A DNA stretch of 64,000 nt from Phocaeicola plebeius DSM 17135 (lineage in GTDB: Bacteria; Bacteroidota; Bacteroidia; Bacteroidales; Bacteroidaceae), in contig NZ_DS990119.1 in NCBI RefSeq assembly GCF_000187895.1, positions 496,001-560,000 of the forward strand. The letters are read 5' to 3'. How positions within the stretch are numbered: the first letter of the stretch is position 1; each line of letters starts with the position of its first letter. Below the pieces are notes generated by a model. That model was not told where the DNA came from. It was given only the letters and a program-made list of their open reading frames with translations, and searched no databases. Shown here piece by piece: positions 7,340 to 16,533 of the stretch. Position numbers and translations under genes: made by a program.

Positions 7340-10179
7340 AAAAACTGTTGTCGCTGCCACCGAATCTGGTGGAGTGTTTTCACGATATCATGCACGCGGA
7401 CCGCAAGGAGTGGTTCTGCACATCGGACCCGGTAGGACGGAAACTGGGCTCAGGGGGCGGTACGGCCTGGCTGCTGAATGCCTGCCGGGAGGAAGAGGAT
7501 AAGAATGCCGCACTGGGCGACTGGCTGGCACGGGAGAAGCGTATCCTGCTGCATGCCGGAGGGCAGAGCCGCCGTTTGCCGGGCTATGCGCCATCGGGCA
7601 AGGTACTGACGCCGATTCCGGTGTTCCGCTGGGCACGGGGACAGAAGCTTACACAGGACTTGCTGTCGCTGCAGCTGCCGCTGTATGAGGAAATCATGGA
7701 GCGGGCGCCGGAGGGACTGCACACCCTGATTGCGAGCGGCGACGTGTACATCCGGGCTACCCAGCCGCTGCAGGAGATTCCGGATGTGGACGTGGTGTGC
7801 TACGGCTTGTGGGTGGACCCGGAACTGGCGAAGAACCACGGGGTGTTCGTGTCGTCGCGGAAGGAACCGGAGAAGCTGGACTTCATGCTGCAGAAGCCGA
7901 GCGTGGAGGAAATGGCGGGGCTGATGCAGGATTACCTGTTCCTGATGGACATCGGTATCTGGCTGCTGAGCGACCGCGCCATCGAGTTGATGGTGAAACA
8001 CTCGACCGACAAGGACGGGGGCGTGAAGTTCTACGACATGTATTCGGAGTTCGGACTGGCACTGGGGGCGCATCCGCGCATCGTGGATGAGGAGCTGAAC
8101 AGCCTGAAGGTGGCTATCCTGCCCCTGCCGGGCGGTGAGTTCCACCATTACGGTACGAGCCGGGAGATGATTTCGTCGACGCTGGCGGTACAGAACTGTG
8201 TGACGGACCAGCGGGCGATTATGCACCACAAGGTGAAGCCGCATCCGGCGGTATTCGTGCAGAATGCGGAGATGGAGTTCCCGCTGACGGCCGACAACGC
8301 GGAGGTGTGGGTGGAAAACAGCCACGTGGGCAGGAACTGGAAGCTGCACAGCCGGAACATCATCACGGGGGTGCCGCGCAACGACTGGGCGCTGAACGTG
8401 CCCGAAGGGGTGTGCATCGACGTGGTGCCGATGGGCGAACAGGAGTTTGCCGCACGTCCGTACGGTTTTAACGATAAATTCAAGGGAAGCCTGAAGGAGG
8501 CTTCTACAGCATATTTAGGCCGTCCGGTAACGGAATGGCTGGCGGAAAGAGGTCTGACGGCGGACGAAATCCGGGGCTGTGAGGACTTGCAGGGGGCAGC
8601 GATTTTTCCGGTGACGGACTCGATAGAAGATTTGGGAACGGTGCTGCAATGGATGACGGACGGCGGACAGGGTGAAGCCGGACGGGCTATCTGGATGAAG
8701 GCACGCAAGGTGTCGGCCGACGAGATTTCGGCGTATGCCAACCTGCGACGGCTGTTCGCCCAGCGGGAGGTGTTCCGCAAGGAGAACTGGAGCCTGCTGG
8801 CCAGGAACCAGGAACGGAGCGTGTTCTATCAGATAGACTTGCAGGAGGCGGCCGGGGCGTATGCCAAAGGAGGCATCGCCTTGCCGGAGGAACTGCCGGA
8901 GGGGTCTCCCCTGCTGAAGCGGATTAACGACGCGATGTTCCGCGCGAAGGTGTGCGAACTGGAGGGCAAACCGGAGGCGAAGGAACTGGAGGCACGGGCG
9001 TTCGGCCTGATGCGAGAGGGACTGACCGGCACGATGGATTACCGTCAGCAGCCGAAGCTGTCGGTGTATGCCGACCAGATTGTGTGGGGGCGCAGCCCGG
9101 TGCGCATTGATATTGCAGGGGGATGGACGGATACCCCACCCTACAGCCTGATGGAGGGCGGAAATGTGGTGAATCTGGCCATTGAACTGAACGGGCAACC
9201 GCCGCTGCAGGTGTATGTGAAACCGTCGAAGGAGTACCGCATTACGCTGCGCTCGATTGACCTGGGAGCCATGGAGGTGGTTTCCACGTACGAGGAGTTG
9301 CAGGATTACCGCAAGGTAGGCTCGCCGTTCTCCATTCCGAAAGCGGCACTGGTGCTGGCGGGATTCCATCCGGATTTCTCCACAGAACGGTTTGCTTCGC
9401 TGGAGGCACAGCTGAAGGCTTTCGGCACGGGTATCGAGGTGACCTTGCTGTCGGCCATTCCGGCGGGTTCGGGACTGGGTACCAGCTCCATCTTAGCGGC
9501 TACGGTGTTAGGGGCGCTGAATGATTTCTGCGGCCTGAACTGGGACAAGCAGGGAATCGGAAGCCGTACGCTGGTGCTGGAACAGTTGCTCACCACAGGG
9601 GGAGGCTGGCAGGATCAGTACGGAGGTGTGCTGCACGGGGTGAAGCTGTTGCAGACGCAGCCGGGATGGCACCAGGAGCCGAAGGTGCGCTGGCTGCCGG
9701 ACTACCTGTTCACGAGCGACGAGTACCGCAAGTGTCACCTGCTGTATTACACGGGCATCACGCGCACGGCCAAGGGCATTCTGGCGGAGATTGTGAAGGG
9801 GATGTTCCTGAACTCGAACCGTCACCTGCACTTGCTGGAGCAGATGAAGGGCCATGCCATGGACATGTACGACGCCATCCTGCGGAATGACTTTGAGGAG
9901 ACGGGACGACTCATACGGAAGACATGGATGCAGAACCAGCGGCTGGATGAGGGTACGAACCCGCCGGCCGTGCAGGCGCTGACGGAACGGATTGACGACT
10001 TGTGTCTGGGATACAAGTTACCGGGTGCCGGTGGGGGCGGCTACCTATACATGGTGGCCAAAGATCCGGATGCGGCCGTGCGTATCCGCCGGATTCTGAC
10101 GGAATACCGGGCGAACGACCGGGCACGCTTCGTGGAGATGCACTTGTCGAACAAGGGACTGGAAATCAGCAGGAGCTAA
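7336..10179 (+). CDS. fkp: Bifunctional L-fucokinase / L-fucose-1-phosphate guanylyltransferase
   Basis: 947 residues, close to the about 949 of Bacteroides fragilis Fkp. The N-terminal half is a nucleotidyltransferase (HAGGQSRRLPGYAPSGK at about 73-89, the GTP-binding signature). The C-terminal half is a GHMP kinase: RIDIAGGWTDTPP near 588-600, PAGSGLGTSS near 709-718, and the GAGGGG loop near 897-903. The enzyme phosphorylates L-fucose with ATP and converts fucose-1-phosphate to GDP-L-fucose, the donor for fucosylated capsule and glycoproteins in Bacteroides. All signature motifs are present. It is translationally coupled to the upstream Rpn gene, an unusual pairing. The sugar dehydrogenase gene follows after 70 bases. 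Confidence 0.95.
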   Translation: MKKLLSLPPNLVECFHDIMHADRKEWFCTSDPVGRKLGSGGGTAWLLNACREEEDKNAALGDWLAREKRILLHAGGQSRRLPGYAPSGKVLTPIPVFRWARGQKLTQDLLSLQLPLYEEIMERAPEGLHTLIASGDVYIRATQPLQEIPDVDVVCYGLWVDPELAKNHGVFVSSRKEPEKLDFMLQKPSVEEMAGLMQDYLFLMDIGIWLLSDRAIELMVKHSTDKDGGVKFYDMYSEFGLALGAHPRIVDEELNSLKVAILPLPGGEFHHYGTSREMISSTLAVQNCVTDQRAIMHHKVKPHPAVFVQNAEMEFPLTADNAEVWVENSHVGRNWKLHSRNIITGVPRNDWALNVPEGVCIDVVPMGEQEFAARPYGFNDKFKGSLKEASTAYLGRPVTEWLAERGLTADEIRGCEDLQGAAIFPVTDSIEDLGTVLQWMTDGGQGEAGRAIWMKARKVSADEISAYANLRRLFAQREVFRKENWSLLARNQERSVFYQIDLQEAAGAYAKGGIALPEELPEGSPLLKRINDAMFRAKVCELEGKPEAKELEARAFGLMREGLTGTMDYRQQPKLSVYADQIVWGRSPVRIDIAGGWTDTPPYSLMEGGNVVNLAIELNGQPPLQVYVKPSKEYRITLRSIDLGAMEVVSTYEELQDYRKVGSPFSIPKAALVLAGFHPDFSTERFASLEAQLKAFGTGIEVTLLSAIPAGSGLGTSSILAATVLGALNDFCGLNWDKQGIGSRTLVLEQLLTTGGGWQDQYGGVLHGVKLLQTQPGWHQEPKVRWLPDYLFTSDEYRKCHLLYYTGITRTAKGILAEIVKGMFLNSNRHLHLLEQMKGHAMDMYDAILRNDFEETGRLIRKTWMQNQRLDEGTNPPAVQALTERIDDLCLGYKLPGAGGGGYLYMVAKDPDAAVRIRRILTEYRANDRARFVEMHLSNKGLEISRS

Positions 10180-10249
10180 GGAGCTAATATGCCTGAACAA
10201 CAAGAGAGAATTAAAAATAAATATATAAAGCCATTTAATAACTGACATT

Positions 10250-11572
10250 ATGAAACAATTAAATATCGCCGTAGCCGGAACGGGTTACGTGGGTTTATCA
10301 ATAGCAACTTTGCTGGCACAGCATCATCGGGTAACGGCTGTGGATGTAATTCCTGAAAAGGTGGAGAAAATCAACAAACGTATCAGCCCAATCCAGGATG
10401 AATACATCGAGAAGTATCTGACAGAGAAGGAACTCAACCTGATAGCTACGCTGGACGGGGCCTCGGCTTATAAAAACGCGGATTTTGTGGTCATCGCGGC
10501 TCCTACGAACTATGATCCGGTGAAGAATTACTTTGATACTTCGCACGTGGAGGAAGTTATCGACCTGGTGCTGGAAGTGAATCCGGATGCAGTGATGGTA
10601 ATCAAGAGTACCATCCCGGTGGGATATTGCCGCAGCCTGTACGTGAAGTATGCCGAAAAGTTCCGCAGCGTTCCTGCTCTGGCAGGTAAAAAGTTCAACC
10701 TGCTGTTCTCGCCGGAGTTTCTGCGCGAGAGCAAGGCACTGTATGACAACCTCTACCCTAGCCGCATCATCGTGGGCTATCCGAAACTGATTAAAGGATT
10801 AGATGAAGAGAACAAGGCTATCAAAACCATTGCAGGTGTAAACTTGAAGGAGAAGGCGCAGGAGTTTGCAGCGCTACTGCAGGAAGGGGCACTGAAGCCG
10901 GATGTGGACACGCTGTTTATGGGACTGAAGGAAGCGGAAGCGGTGAAGCTATTTGCCAATACTTATCTGGCACTGCGCGTAAGCTACTTCAATGAGCTGG
11001 ATACGTATGCGGAAGTGAAGGGACTGGATACGCAGGCGATTATTCAGGGTATCTGTCTGGACCCGCGCATCGGTACGCACTATAACAATCCGTCATTCGG
11101 ATACGGAGGGTACTGTCTGCCGAAGGATACGAAGCAGTTGCTGGCCAACTATGAGGATGTGCCGGAAAATCTGATTCAGGCGATTGTGGAAAGTAACCGT
11201 ACACGTAAAGATTTTATTGCAGAACAGGTGCTGAACAAGGCGGGGTATTACTCTGCGAACTCACAATGGAATGTCACAAAAGAACATGAAGTAATTGTGG
11301 GAGTATATCGCCTGACCATGAAATCGAACAGCGACAATTTCCGCCAAAGTTCGATTCAGGGGGTAATGAAGCGTATCAAAGCAAAAGGGGCTACAGTTAT
11401 CATCTACGAACCGACACTGGAAGACGGCACGACGTTCTTCGGTTCAAGAGTGGTAAATAATCTGGAAGTATTCAAACAGCAAGCTAATGCCATTATTGCC
11501 AACCGTTACGACACGTGTTTGGACGACGTGAAGGATAAGGTGTACACACGGGATATTTTCAGAAGGGATTAG
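10250..11572 (+). CDS. ugd: UDP-glucose/GDP-mannose dehydrogenase family (UDP-glucose 6-dehydrogenase)
   Basis: 440 residues. An N-terminal Rossmann motif ([18 protein letters not shown], about residues 5-22), a KSTIPVG turn, a central helix domain, and the catalytic Cys in [13 protein letters not shown] (Cys near 289) identify a nucleotide-sugar dehydrogenase. It most likely oxidises UDP-glucose to UDP-glucuronate with two NAD+; the substrate cannot be fixed from sequence alone. The product feeds capsule or surface-polysaccharide synthesis. It is on the same strand as fkp and the mutarotase, with A-rich ribosome-binding sequence before its ATG. Confidence 0.9.
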   Translation: MKQLNIAVAGTGYVGLSIATLLAQHHRVTAVDVIPEKVEKINKRISPIQDEYIEKYLTEKELNLIATLDGASAYKNADFVVIAAPTNYDPVKNYFDTSHVEEVIDLVLEVNPDAVMVIKSTIPVGYCRSLYVKYAEKFRSVPALAGKKFNLLFSPEFLRESKALYDNLYPSRIIVGYPKLIKGLDEENKAIKTIAGVNLKEKAQEFAALLQEGALKPDVDTLFMGLKEAEAVKLFANTYLALRVSYFNELDTYAEVKGLDTQAIIQGICLDPRIGTHYNNPSFGYGGYCLPKDTKQLLANYEDVPENLIQAIVESNRTRKDFIAEQVLNKAGYYSANSQWNVTKEHEVIVGVYRLTMKSNSDNFRQSSIQGVMKRIKAKGATVIIYEPTLEDGTTFFGSRVVNNLEVFKQQANAIIANRYDTCLDDVKDKVYTRDIFRRD

Positions 11573-11646
11573 TTACAGTTAATAATTAAAAAGTAAAAAC
11601 GAGAGGGTGTCTACCGTTATTAATTTTTCATTTTTCATTATTCATT

Positions 11647-11976
11647 ATGAAAAGATATTGCCAGACACTGGAGCTCTATGACGATAAGGAGCTGATTGAG
11701 GCATACGTGGCAGAACATGCGCACGTGTGGGAGGAAGTGAAAGCGGGTATCCGCGAAGTAGGTATCACGGACATGCAGATTTATATCGACGGAAACCGCC
11801 TGTTCATGATTATGGATACGACGGATGAATTCGACATGGAACGGGACTACGCACGCCTGGCTACCCTGCCCCGACAGGCGGAATGGGAGGCACACATGGC
11901 GAAGTTCCAGAAGGCTGCACCGGGAGCAACCTCGCAAGAGAAATGGAAACTGATGAAACGGATTTTTAAGTTATAA
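11647..11976 (+). CDS. L-rhamnose/L-fucose mutarotase family protein
   Basis: 109 residues, full length for the RhaM/DUF718 family of dimeric ferredoxin-like epimerases that interconvert alpha and beta anomers of deoxysugars. Visible signatures are EHAHVWEEV near residue 22 (catalytic His region), MQIYIDGNRLFMIM, and the conserved Trp/Lys-rich C-terminus (PRQAEWEAHMAKFQ). Rhamnose is the family's characterised substrate. With fkp and a fucose-permease remnant nearby, L-fucose is a plausible alternative here (inference). It is the last chromosomal gene before the ICE. Confidence 0.85.
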   Translation: MKRYCQTLELYDDKELIEAYVAEHAHVWEEVKAGIREVGITDMQIYIDGNRLFMIMDTTDEFDMERDYARLATLPRQAEWEAHMAKFQKAAPGATSQEKWKLMKRIFKL

Positions 11977-12458
11977 GAATGTTTCACAGGTATTTTCCAA
12001 AACAAAAAGATGCCAATTTTACAAACCTATCCCTAAATTTTATGTCAGATAATATAAAGTAATGGTATAAAAGTAATATTTACAAAAAGGAAGTATGAGT
12101 TTACAATTTTTCTTTTCTATATTTGATGTAGTCTGAAGGTATTTAATTGACTACAAATAGATTAAAAGAAACTCGCATGAGAATGGGCAACGGATAAGAA
12201 ATTGGTAAAGTGCTTTGATACACTATATTTCTCATGCTGTCAAACAACTCTTATTTGTTTGCAAATATAATATTATTGCAGGTAATAATCAAAAATAACG
12301 AGGTTTATTTTCATTTTTACCTGCTGATATTTGTTCCGGATTATCAGATGCGATATATTTGTAATTAGGATTCGTACCGTGTTCCAAGCGGTTCATAAGT
12401 AACGACTTGCGGAGTTTTGGCAACAAGGGGATGCGGCTCCGTTTTATAGAAATGACTT
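11977..12458. other. AT-rich gap holding the probable left ICE boundary
   Basis: 482 bases without a gene between the chromosomal mutarotase and the first ICE regulator. It holds the promoter at 12330-12361 and several short A/T runs. Base composition changes from AT-rich here to GC-rich after 12.4 kb. The attachment site (attL) should be in or next to this gap, but no direct-repeat partner is visible because the right end is outside the window. Confidence 0.45.
12330..12361 (+). promoter_or_regulatory. Bacteroides sigma-ABfr promoter before the AraC-type gene
   Basis: TTTG (12330-12333), a 20-nt spacer, then TATATTTG (12354-12361) fit the Bacteroides TTTG-N19-21-TAnnTTTG consensus exactly. 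Transcription would start near 12368 and leave a leader of about 90 nt. Confidence 0.75.
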
Positions 12459-13316
12459 ATGCAAACCGACTTATCCATTTACAACAGTCTTCGCCCTTCC
12501 TTTATAGAAGGCGTTCACGCCGTGAAGTTCAATGCTTTGTCGGCGGTCATATCGCGTTACCGGGATTATGCCCGCAGTTCCGAACAAATAAAAGCGTACT
12601 CGGGAGATTCTCTGCTGATGCGGGACATCGCCTCCTTGCTTGACGAAGCACCCCGTCCCATAACGAGGGAATACCAGGATTTCACCCCGTTCCTGCTTCT
12701 TCTGATGCTTTCGGAGGAATTTCATGCCGTCCATTACGTCGAGCGTCTTGTAACGTGGTATTTCGGCTACTGTTGTGTCGATGAACTGCGGACGGTTTGC
12801 ACCATTCTGTCCGAGTGTTCCTACCCGCATCACGACACGCTGCGGCTGCGGTTCAAGAATTACCTGCGTGAAGCCCGTAAGACATTGGGTATGCCCGTTG
12901 AATGTAACGCTGCTGTCATGCTGAAAATGCTCGACGCCTCTTATGAACATCTCACTCCCGCCGATGTCGGGGAGTTCGAGGAGCTGTTGCACCTGGGGGA
13001 CGATTACGAGTTCATCTCCCGTGTCAAATCGAATTATCTTGCCTCGGATAACGTCACGGAACTCGCCGGGGTTTGCGGGTATTCCAGCACGATTACCTTC
13101 CGCCGGCGTTTCCAGCGGGTTTTCGGCTGCTCGGCCTCCTCGTGGTTACGTCAGCGCCGTATCGAACGTATCGGGGAGTTGTTGCGGACGACACACTACA
13201 CGTTGCAGGAAATAGCCTACATGTGCGGTTTCTCCGCCCAATCCCACTTTACGGACTTTTGCAAGCGGAATATGGGGAGCAATCCCACTTCCATCCGCCA
13301 GGAAGGTCGGATCTGA
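12459..13316 (+). CDS. AraC-family transcriptional regulator
   Basis: 285 residues. The C-terminal 100 carry the double helix-turn-helix of AraC/XylS proteins: VTELAGVCGYSSTITFRRRF and LQEIAYMCGFSAQSHFTDF, with the P-T-S-I-R ending. The N-terminal part (about 1-170) is not recognised and may bind a ligand or partner. As the first ICE gene, just upstream of rteC and behind its own promoter, it probably controls excision or transfer genes (inference). Related CTns use an RteA/RteB two-component pair at this step, and neither is seen in the window. The start at 12459 is the in-frame ATG for MQTDLS. Confidence 0.85.
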   Translation: MQTDLSIYNSLRPSFIEGVHAVKFNALSAVISRYRDYARSSEQIKAYSGDSLLMRDIASLLDEAPRPITREYQDFTPFLLLLMLSEEFHAVHYVERLVTWYFGYCCVDELRTVCTILSECSYPHHDTLRLRFKNYLREARKTLGMPVECNAAVMLKMLDASYEHLTPADVGEFEELLHLGDDYEFISRVKSNYLASDNVTELAGVCGYSSTITFRRRFQRVFGCSASSWLRQRRIERIGELLRTTHYTLQEIAYMCGFSAQSHFTDFCKRNMGSNPTSIRQEGRI

Positions 13317-13421
13317 CATTAAAATCGGCTCCGTGATAAAAAAACGAAGAGAAAGATAAAAATCGTAATCCGCCGGTTTTTCGATTCGCTAACTTTATAC
13401 GCGAAAGTAACAAGACGGATT

Positions 13422-14282
13422 ATGATTGCATTTATAGAAAAATTAAACAGCGAAGTCCTGCGGAGTATCGAACGTATCGAATCGCGGGATACCGACGTGT
13501 TGAAAAAGTCGCTTGAAGCGTCACGTGTCCTGGGAGAAGCGTTCGACCGTTTGAAACAATATATCATCGGCTACCGTTTTCAAAACGATGACGAGGAAAT
13601 AAAGTTCTTCAAAGAAATCAAACCTCGTCTTTTTTGCCGTCTGATCTATTACCGCAAGCTCTACAATATCGAGATGAACCGTCCGGTAGGAAGTATCGAG
13701 GCACAACGGGAGTACCTGGACGCCCATGTTCGGGCCATCAACGCGTACACGCAGAAACGCCTCGACTTTATCCGCTATTTCCGCAGCGGCGCTACACACC
13801 TGGACAGCCTCTATTTCCTGCGCGGGCAGACCGACACGGAGCAATACCTGGAAACCTTCTACTATGAACTCGACCCGCAGTTTTCGACAAACGCGGATTT
13901 CAAGGTGGCGAAAATCCTGGCCAACGATATGTTGTCGGTTTATCTTATGGGCGAATTGGAATCACTGGAGAGCACGAACCTCCGGAACATGGTTCTGCCA
14001 TTGCCTGACGTGCGTCCGACATGGCAGGACTCGAAGACGGATCTGACGGAACTTATTTACCTGCTCGACAGTAAAGGCTGTTTCGGCAATGTGCCACTCA
14101 CGCAACTTGCCAGCTACATTTCCAACGCTTTCAACGTACACCTCGACATGAACCTTTCGAGGACATTCTGCGATATGAAAATCCGAAACAACCCGACACC
14201 GTGGCTTGACAAGGCGAAAGAGGCCCTGCTTAAACGTATGCAGACGTGGAAGCGAAACAAGAAAAACGGCAATTCCGAGTAG
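13422..14282 (+). CDS. rteC: RteC regulator of ICE excision
   Basis: 286 residues matching the RteC family in full, including a C-terminal region that reads STKGCFGNVPLTQL-like (here DSKGCFGNVPLTQL) and FNVHLDMNLSRTFCDMKIR with a basic tail. In CTnDOT, RteC is the last step of the tetracycline-induced cascade: it binds upstream of the excision operon and activates xis genes. Here it sits just upstream of two excisionase-like genes, as expected for that role. An inverted repeat TTCGC-N11-GCGAA lies about 20 bases before the start and could be an operator (inference). An upstream rteA/rteB pair is absent. Confidence 0.85.
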   Translation: MIAFIEKLNSEVLRSIERIESRDTDVLKKSLEASRVLGEAFDRLKQYIIGYRFQNDDEEIKFFKEIKPRLFCRLIYYRKLYNIEMNRPVGSIEAQREYLDAHVRAINAYTQKRLDFIRYFRSGATHLDSLYFLRGQTDTEQYLETFYYELDPQFSTNADFKVAKILANDMLSVYLMGELESLESTNLRNMVLPLPDVRPTWQDSKTDLTELIYLLDSKGCFGNVPLTQLASYISNAFNVHLDMNLSRTFCDMKIRNNPTPWLDKAKEALLKRMQTWKRNKKNGNSE

Positions 14283-14679
14283 AACATGAACCGGTAAAGC
14301 ACTCTATTTCTTATAGAAGCACTGATAATCAGCGTTGTATATAACAAAAGAACCGAGGTCGGTTTTCCCCCGTAACTCTCGAAAGGAACTTTCCCGAACG
14401 CCCGTATTTGCACCCGTATAAGGAGCCGATACGGGTGTTCCGTTGTAGCCCCGTCCGGATTAGAACACCGTTAAGCGTTGAATCACAGTATGCTATCGCA
14501 TTTCTGCCAATAAAAATACCGAGTACGGGCAGCGGATTTCGGCAAAAAACACTGCCTTCTTCACCGCATGAACCGTTGAGAATCAGTTCACTGCAAATTA
14601 TCAAAAAAAGTCGTACCGACCTCGTTTTAAGCTGTCCATATAAGCCCGACCTTTGTAACAGACTAAAAAACAAAGGAGT
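14283..14679. other. Gap between rteC and the excisionase-like genes
   Basis: 397 bases with no supported gene. It contains a 9-bp inverted repeat at 14411-14437, and an A-rich ribosome-binding region (ACTAAAAAACAAAGGAGT) before 14680. By analogy with CTnDOT, where RteC binds inverted half-sites upstream of the xis operon, this is the place to look for RteC sites. Confidence 0.45.
14411..14437 (+). promoter_or_regulatory. Inverted repeat, candidate RteC site or terminator
   Basis: CACCCGTAT (14411-14419) and ATACGGGTG (14429-14437) form a perfect 9-bp dyad with a 9-nt loop. No T-run follows, so an operator or RNA hairpin is as likely as a terminator. Confidence 0.4.
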
Positions 14680-14991
14680 ATGAAAATCATAGTGATCGGT
14701 TCGCGAGCCTATAACGAGCTTGTCGGGCGTATAGAGAAAATAGAGGCTGCAATCGCCTCTCTCCCTGAAAAGGGGCGTGCATGGAATAAGGAGTATATAA
14801 ACGACGAATGGATGGACGGCGAGCAGGTCTGCCGTTACCTGGGCATCAGCGGGCGTACCCTTCAACGCCTCCGCTCGGATCACGTGATCACCTATTCGGC
14901 CATCAACCGGAAGCTGTATTATTCCCTCACGGAAATCCGCCGTGTGCTGAAGGAGCGTTCCGTGCGGCGCAAAAACCGACCAAAGGAGTAG
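14680..14991 (+). CDS. Excisionase-like helix-turn-helix protein (first)
   Basis: 103 residues. The first 40 include a probable coiled-coil segment (VGRIEKIEAAIASLPEK). The rest is a MerR/excisionase-type winged HTH: MDGEQVCRYLGISGRTLQRL...ITYSAINRKLYYSLTEIRRVL, ending in a basic tail. In Bacteroides CTns two small DNA-binding proteins (Xis2c, Xis2d) encoded next to rteC direct excision with the integrase. Position and fold suggest the same role here, but specific homology to either is not provable by eye. A good GGAG sits 5 nt before the ATG. The second HTH gene begins 3 bases after its stop. Confidence 0.75.
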   Translation: MKIIVIGSRAYNELVGRIEKIEAAIASLPEKGRAWNKEYINDEWMDGEQVCRYLGISGRTLQRLRSDHVITYSAINRKLYYSLTEIRRVLKERSVRRKNRPKE

Positions 14992-14994
14992 GCC

Positions 14995-15321
14995 ATGTTT
15001 CTGGATAAGGAATATTTCGACGGATGGATGCAGCGGCTCTCGGAACGGCTGGAACGTATTGAGAAGCTGTGCGCGGGGGACGTGGAGCAACCGCTTTCCA
15101 TCCTGCCTGACGGGGAGCGTCTTCTGGACAATTACGACCTGTGCCGTATGCTCAATATCAGCAAGCGCACACTCCAGCGTTACCGCACCTCGGGAGAGCT
15201 GCCTTACGAGATGATCTATCACAAGACCTTCTACCGGGAATCGGACGTCCTGCGGTTCATCGAGCGTAACTTCAGTAATTTCCGCAAGCTGAAAAAGGAT
15301 CGTCCTGCCGGTTCCGGTTAG
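14995..15321 (+). CDS. Excisionase-like helix-turn-helix protein (second)
   Basis: 108 residues with the same plan as the gene before it: an N-terminal helix (WMQRLSERLERIEKLC) and a winged HTH (DNYDLCRMLNISKRTLQRY...LPYEMIYHKTFYRESDVLRFI). The pair looks like an old tandem duplication. It is translated directly after the first gene, with a GGAG inside that gene's end. A role in excision or regulation of ICE transfer is inferred from position next to rteC. Confidence 0.75.
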   Translation: MFLDKEYFDGWMQRLSERLERIEKLCAGDVEQPLSILPDGERLLDNYDLCRMLNISKRTLQRYRTSGELPYEMIYHKTFYRESDVLRFIERNFSNFRKLKKDRPAGSG

Positions 15322-15420
15322 GCCCTGTCCCGAGAGTCCGGCGTCATGGAAAAACGCGGAGATACATGGAATAAGGCACGACAAGGCGGTACAACCGTTC
15401 GATATTTGCCGTAAAATCAG

Positions 15421-15428
15421 TATGTTTG
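15421..15428 (+). promoter_or_regulatory. -7 element before the DUF1016 gene
   Basis: TATGTTTG matches TAnnTTTG and lies 28 nt before the ATG at 15457. A -33 TTTG at standard spacing is not evident. Confidence 0.4.
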
Positions 15429-15456
15429 CACTTGGAAGCCTATATAATAATGAACA

Positions 15457-16470
15457 ATGAAAGAAACAGATAAAATATATCCTGCCGACAAAGGGGAGGA
15501 AGAGCTGCTGCATAACGTGCGCCATATCTTGCAGGAAGCGCGCGCGAAGGTGATACATCATGTCAATTCGACCCTCGTGAGGGCTTACTGGCAGGTAGGG
15601 AAATATATAGTGGAGTACGAGCAGCAGGGAACCGGCCGTGCCGGATATGGCAAGGCTGTCATCAACACCCTTTCCAGGCGGCTCGTGGCGGAGTTCGGAA
15701 ACGGGTTCACGGCCACCAACCTGCGGTACATGAGGCAGTTTTACCAGTGCTACCCGAAATATCACACGCTGTGTGATAAATTGAGTTGGTCGCATTGCCG
15801 CACGCTTCTCAAGGTGTCGGGCGATGCCGCCCGTGATTTTTACCTGCACGAGTGCGTCAAGGAAAACTGGAGTGTCCGGCAGCTCGACCGCCAAATCAAC
15901 ACGCTTTTCTATGACCGCTTGCTGGCCAGCCGAGACAAGAAAGCCGTGAAAGAGGAGATTTCCCGTACCGAACCCGGGCGTGTCGAACCCAAAGAGATCA
16001 TCCGCGACCCGTATATCCTGGAGTTTCTCGGTATCCCCCAGGGAGAGCATTTTCTGGAAACCGATCTGGAGCAACTGCTCATCAGCCGCTTGCAGCGCTT
16101 GATGCTCGAACTCGGGAAAGGCTTCGCCTTCGTCGCGCGACAGAAGCGTATCTCCTTCGACGACAAGCATTTCTACATCGACCTGGTCTTTTACAATTAC
16201 CTGGCCCGCTGTTTCGTTTTAATAGACCTTAAATCCGGGGAGCTGACCCATCAGGATTTGGGGCAGATGCAGATGTATGTCAATTACTACACCCGTGAGT
16301 TGATGAATCCCGGGGATAACCCTCCGGTGGGTATCGTCCTCTGCGCGGAGAAAAACGACGCGGTCGTCCGTTATACGCTGCCCGAAGATGAAAAGCAGGT
16401 CTTCGCCGCCCAGTACATGACCTATCTTCCCACGCAGGAGGAGCTGCAAACACTCTTGCAGGAAGTGTGA
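15457..16470 (+). CDS. DUF1016 / PDDEXK nuclease domain protein (YhcG-like)
   Basis: 337 residues. The N-terminal DUF1016 helical domain (LVRAYWQVGKYIVEYEQQG, GYGKAVINTLSRRL) is followed by a PD-(D/E)XK nuclease core: GFAFVARQKRISF, FYIDLVFYN and FVLIDLKSGELTHQDLGQMQMYVNYY, with catalytic D...DxK visible near residues 233-255. Such proteins are found beside restriction-modification genes and in mobile elements. The activity here is inferred: nuclease, possibly defence or element maintenance. It ends at a strong terminator facing the giant helicase gene. Confidence 0.85.
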   Translation: MKETDKIYPADKGEEELLHNVRHILQEARAKVIHHVNSTLVRAYWQVGKYIVEYEQQGTGRAGYGKAVINTLSRRLVAEFGNGFTATNLRYMRQFYQCYPKYHTLCDKLSWSHCRTLLKVSGDAARDFYLHECVKENWSVRQLDRQINTLFYDRLLASRDKKAVKEEISRTEPGRVEPKEIIRDPYILEFLGIPQGEHFLETDLEQLLISRLQRLMLELGKGFAFVARQKRISFDDKHFYIDLVFYNYLARCFVLIDLKSGELTHQDLGQMQMYVNYYTRELMNPGDNPPVGIVLCAEKNDAVVRYTLPEDEKQVFAAQYMTYLPTQEELQTLLQEV

Positions 16471-16494
16471 CGACAACGCTCACGGGCATATGAA

Positions 16495-16530
16495 AAAAGC
16501 CGATGGAAATATGTACTTCCGTCGGCTTTT
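16495..16530. terminator. Bidirectional terminator between convergent genes
   Basis: AAAAGCCGATGGAA (16495-16508) pairs with TTCCGTCGGCTTTT (16517-16530), a near-perfect 14-bp stem with an 8-nt loop ending in A- and T-runs. It separates the DUF1016 gene (plus) from the helicase gene (minus). Confidence 0.85.
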
Positions 16531-16533
16531 CGC

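Noticed and set aside
7450..10248. Minus-strand frames opposite fkp
   Set aside because: Low-complexity Arg/His/Ala-rich products typical of antisense GC-rich codons.
12241..12300. TTTGCAAATATAA as a CTnDOT-type attachment core
   Set aside because: TTTGC-like sequences are frequent in Bacteroides AT-rich DNA and no second copy can be found because the right end is outside the window.
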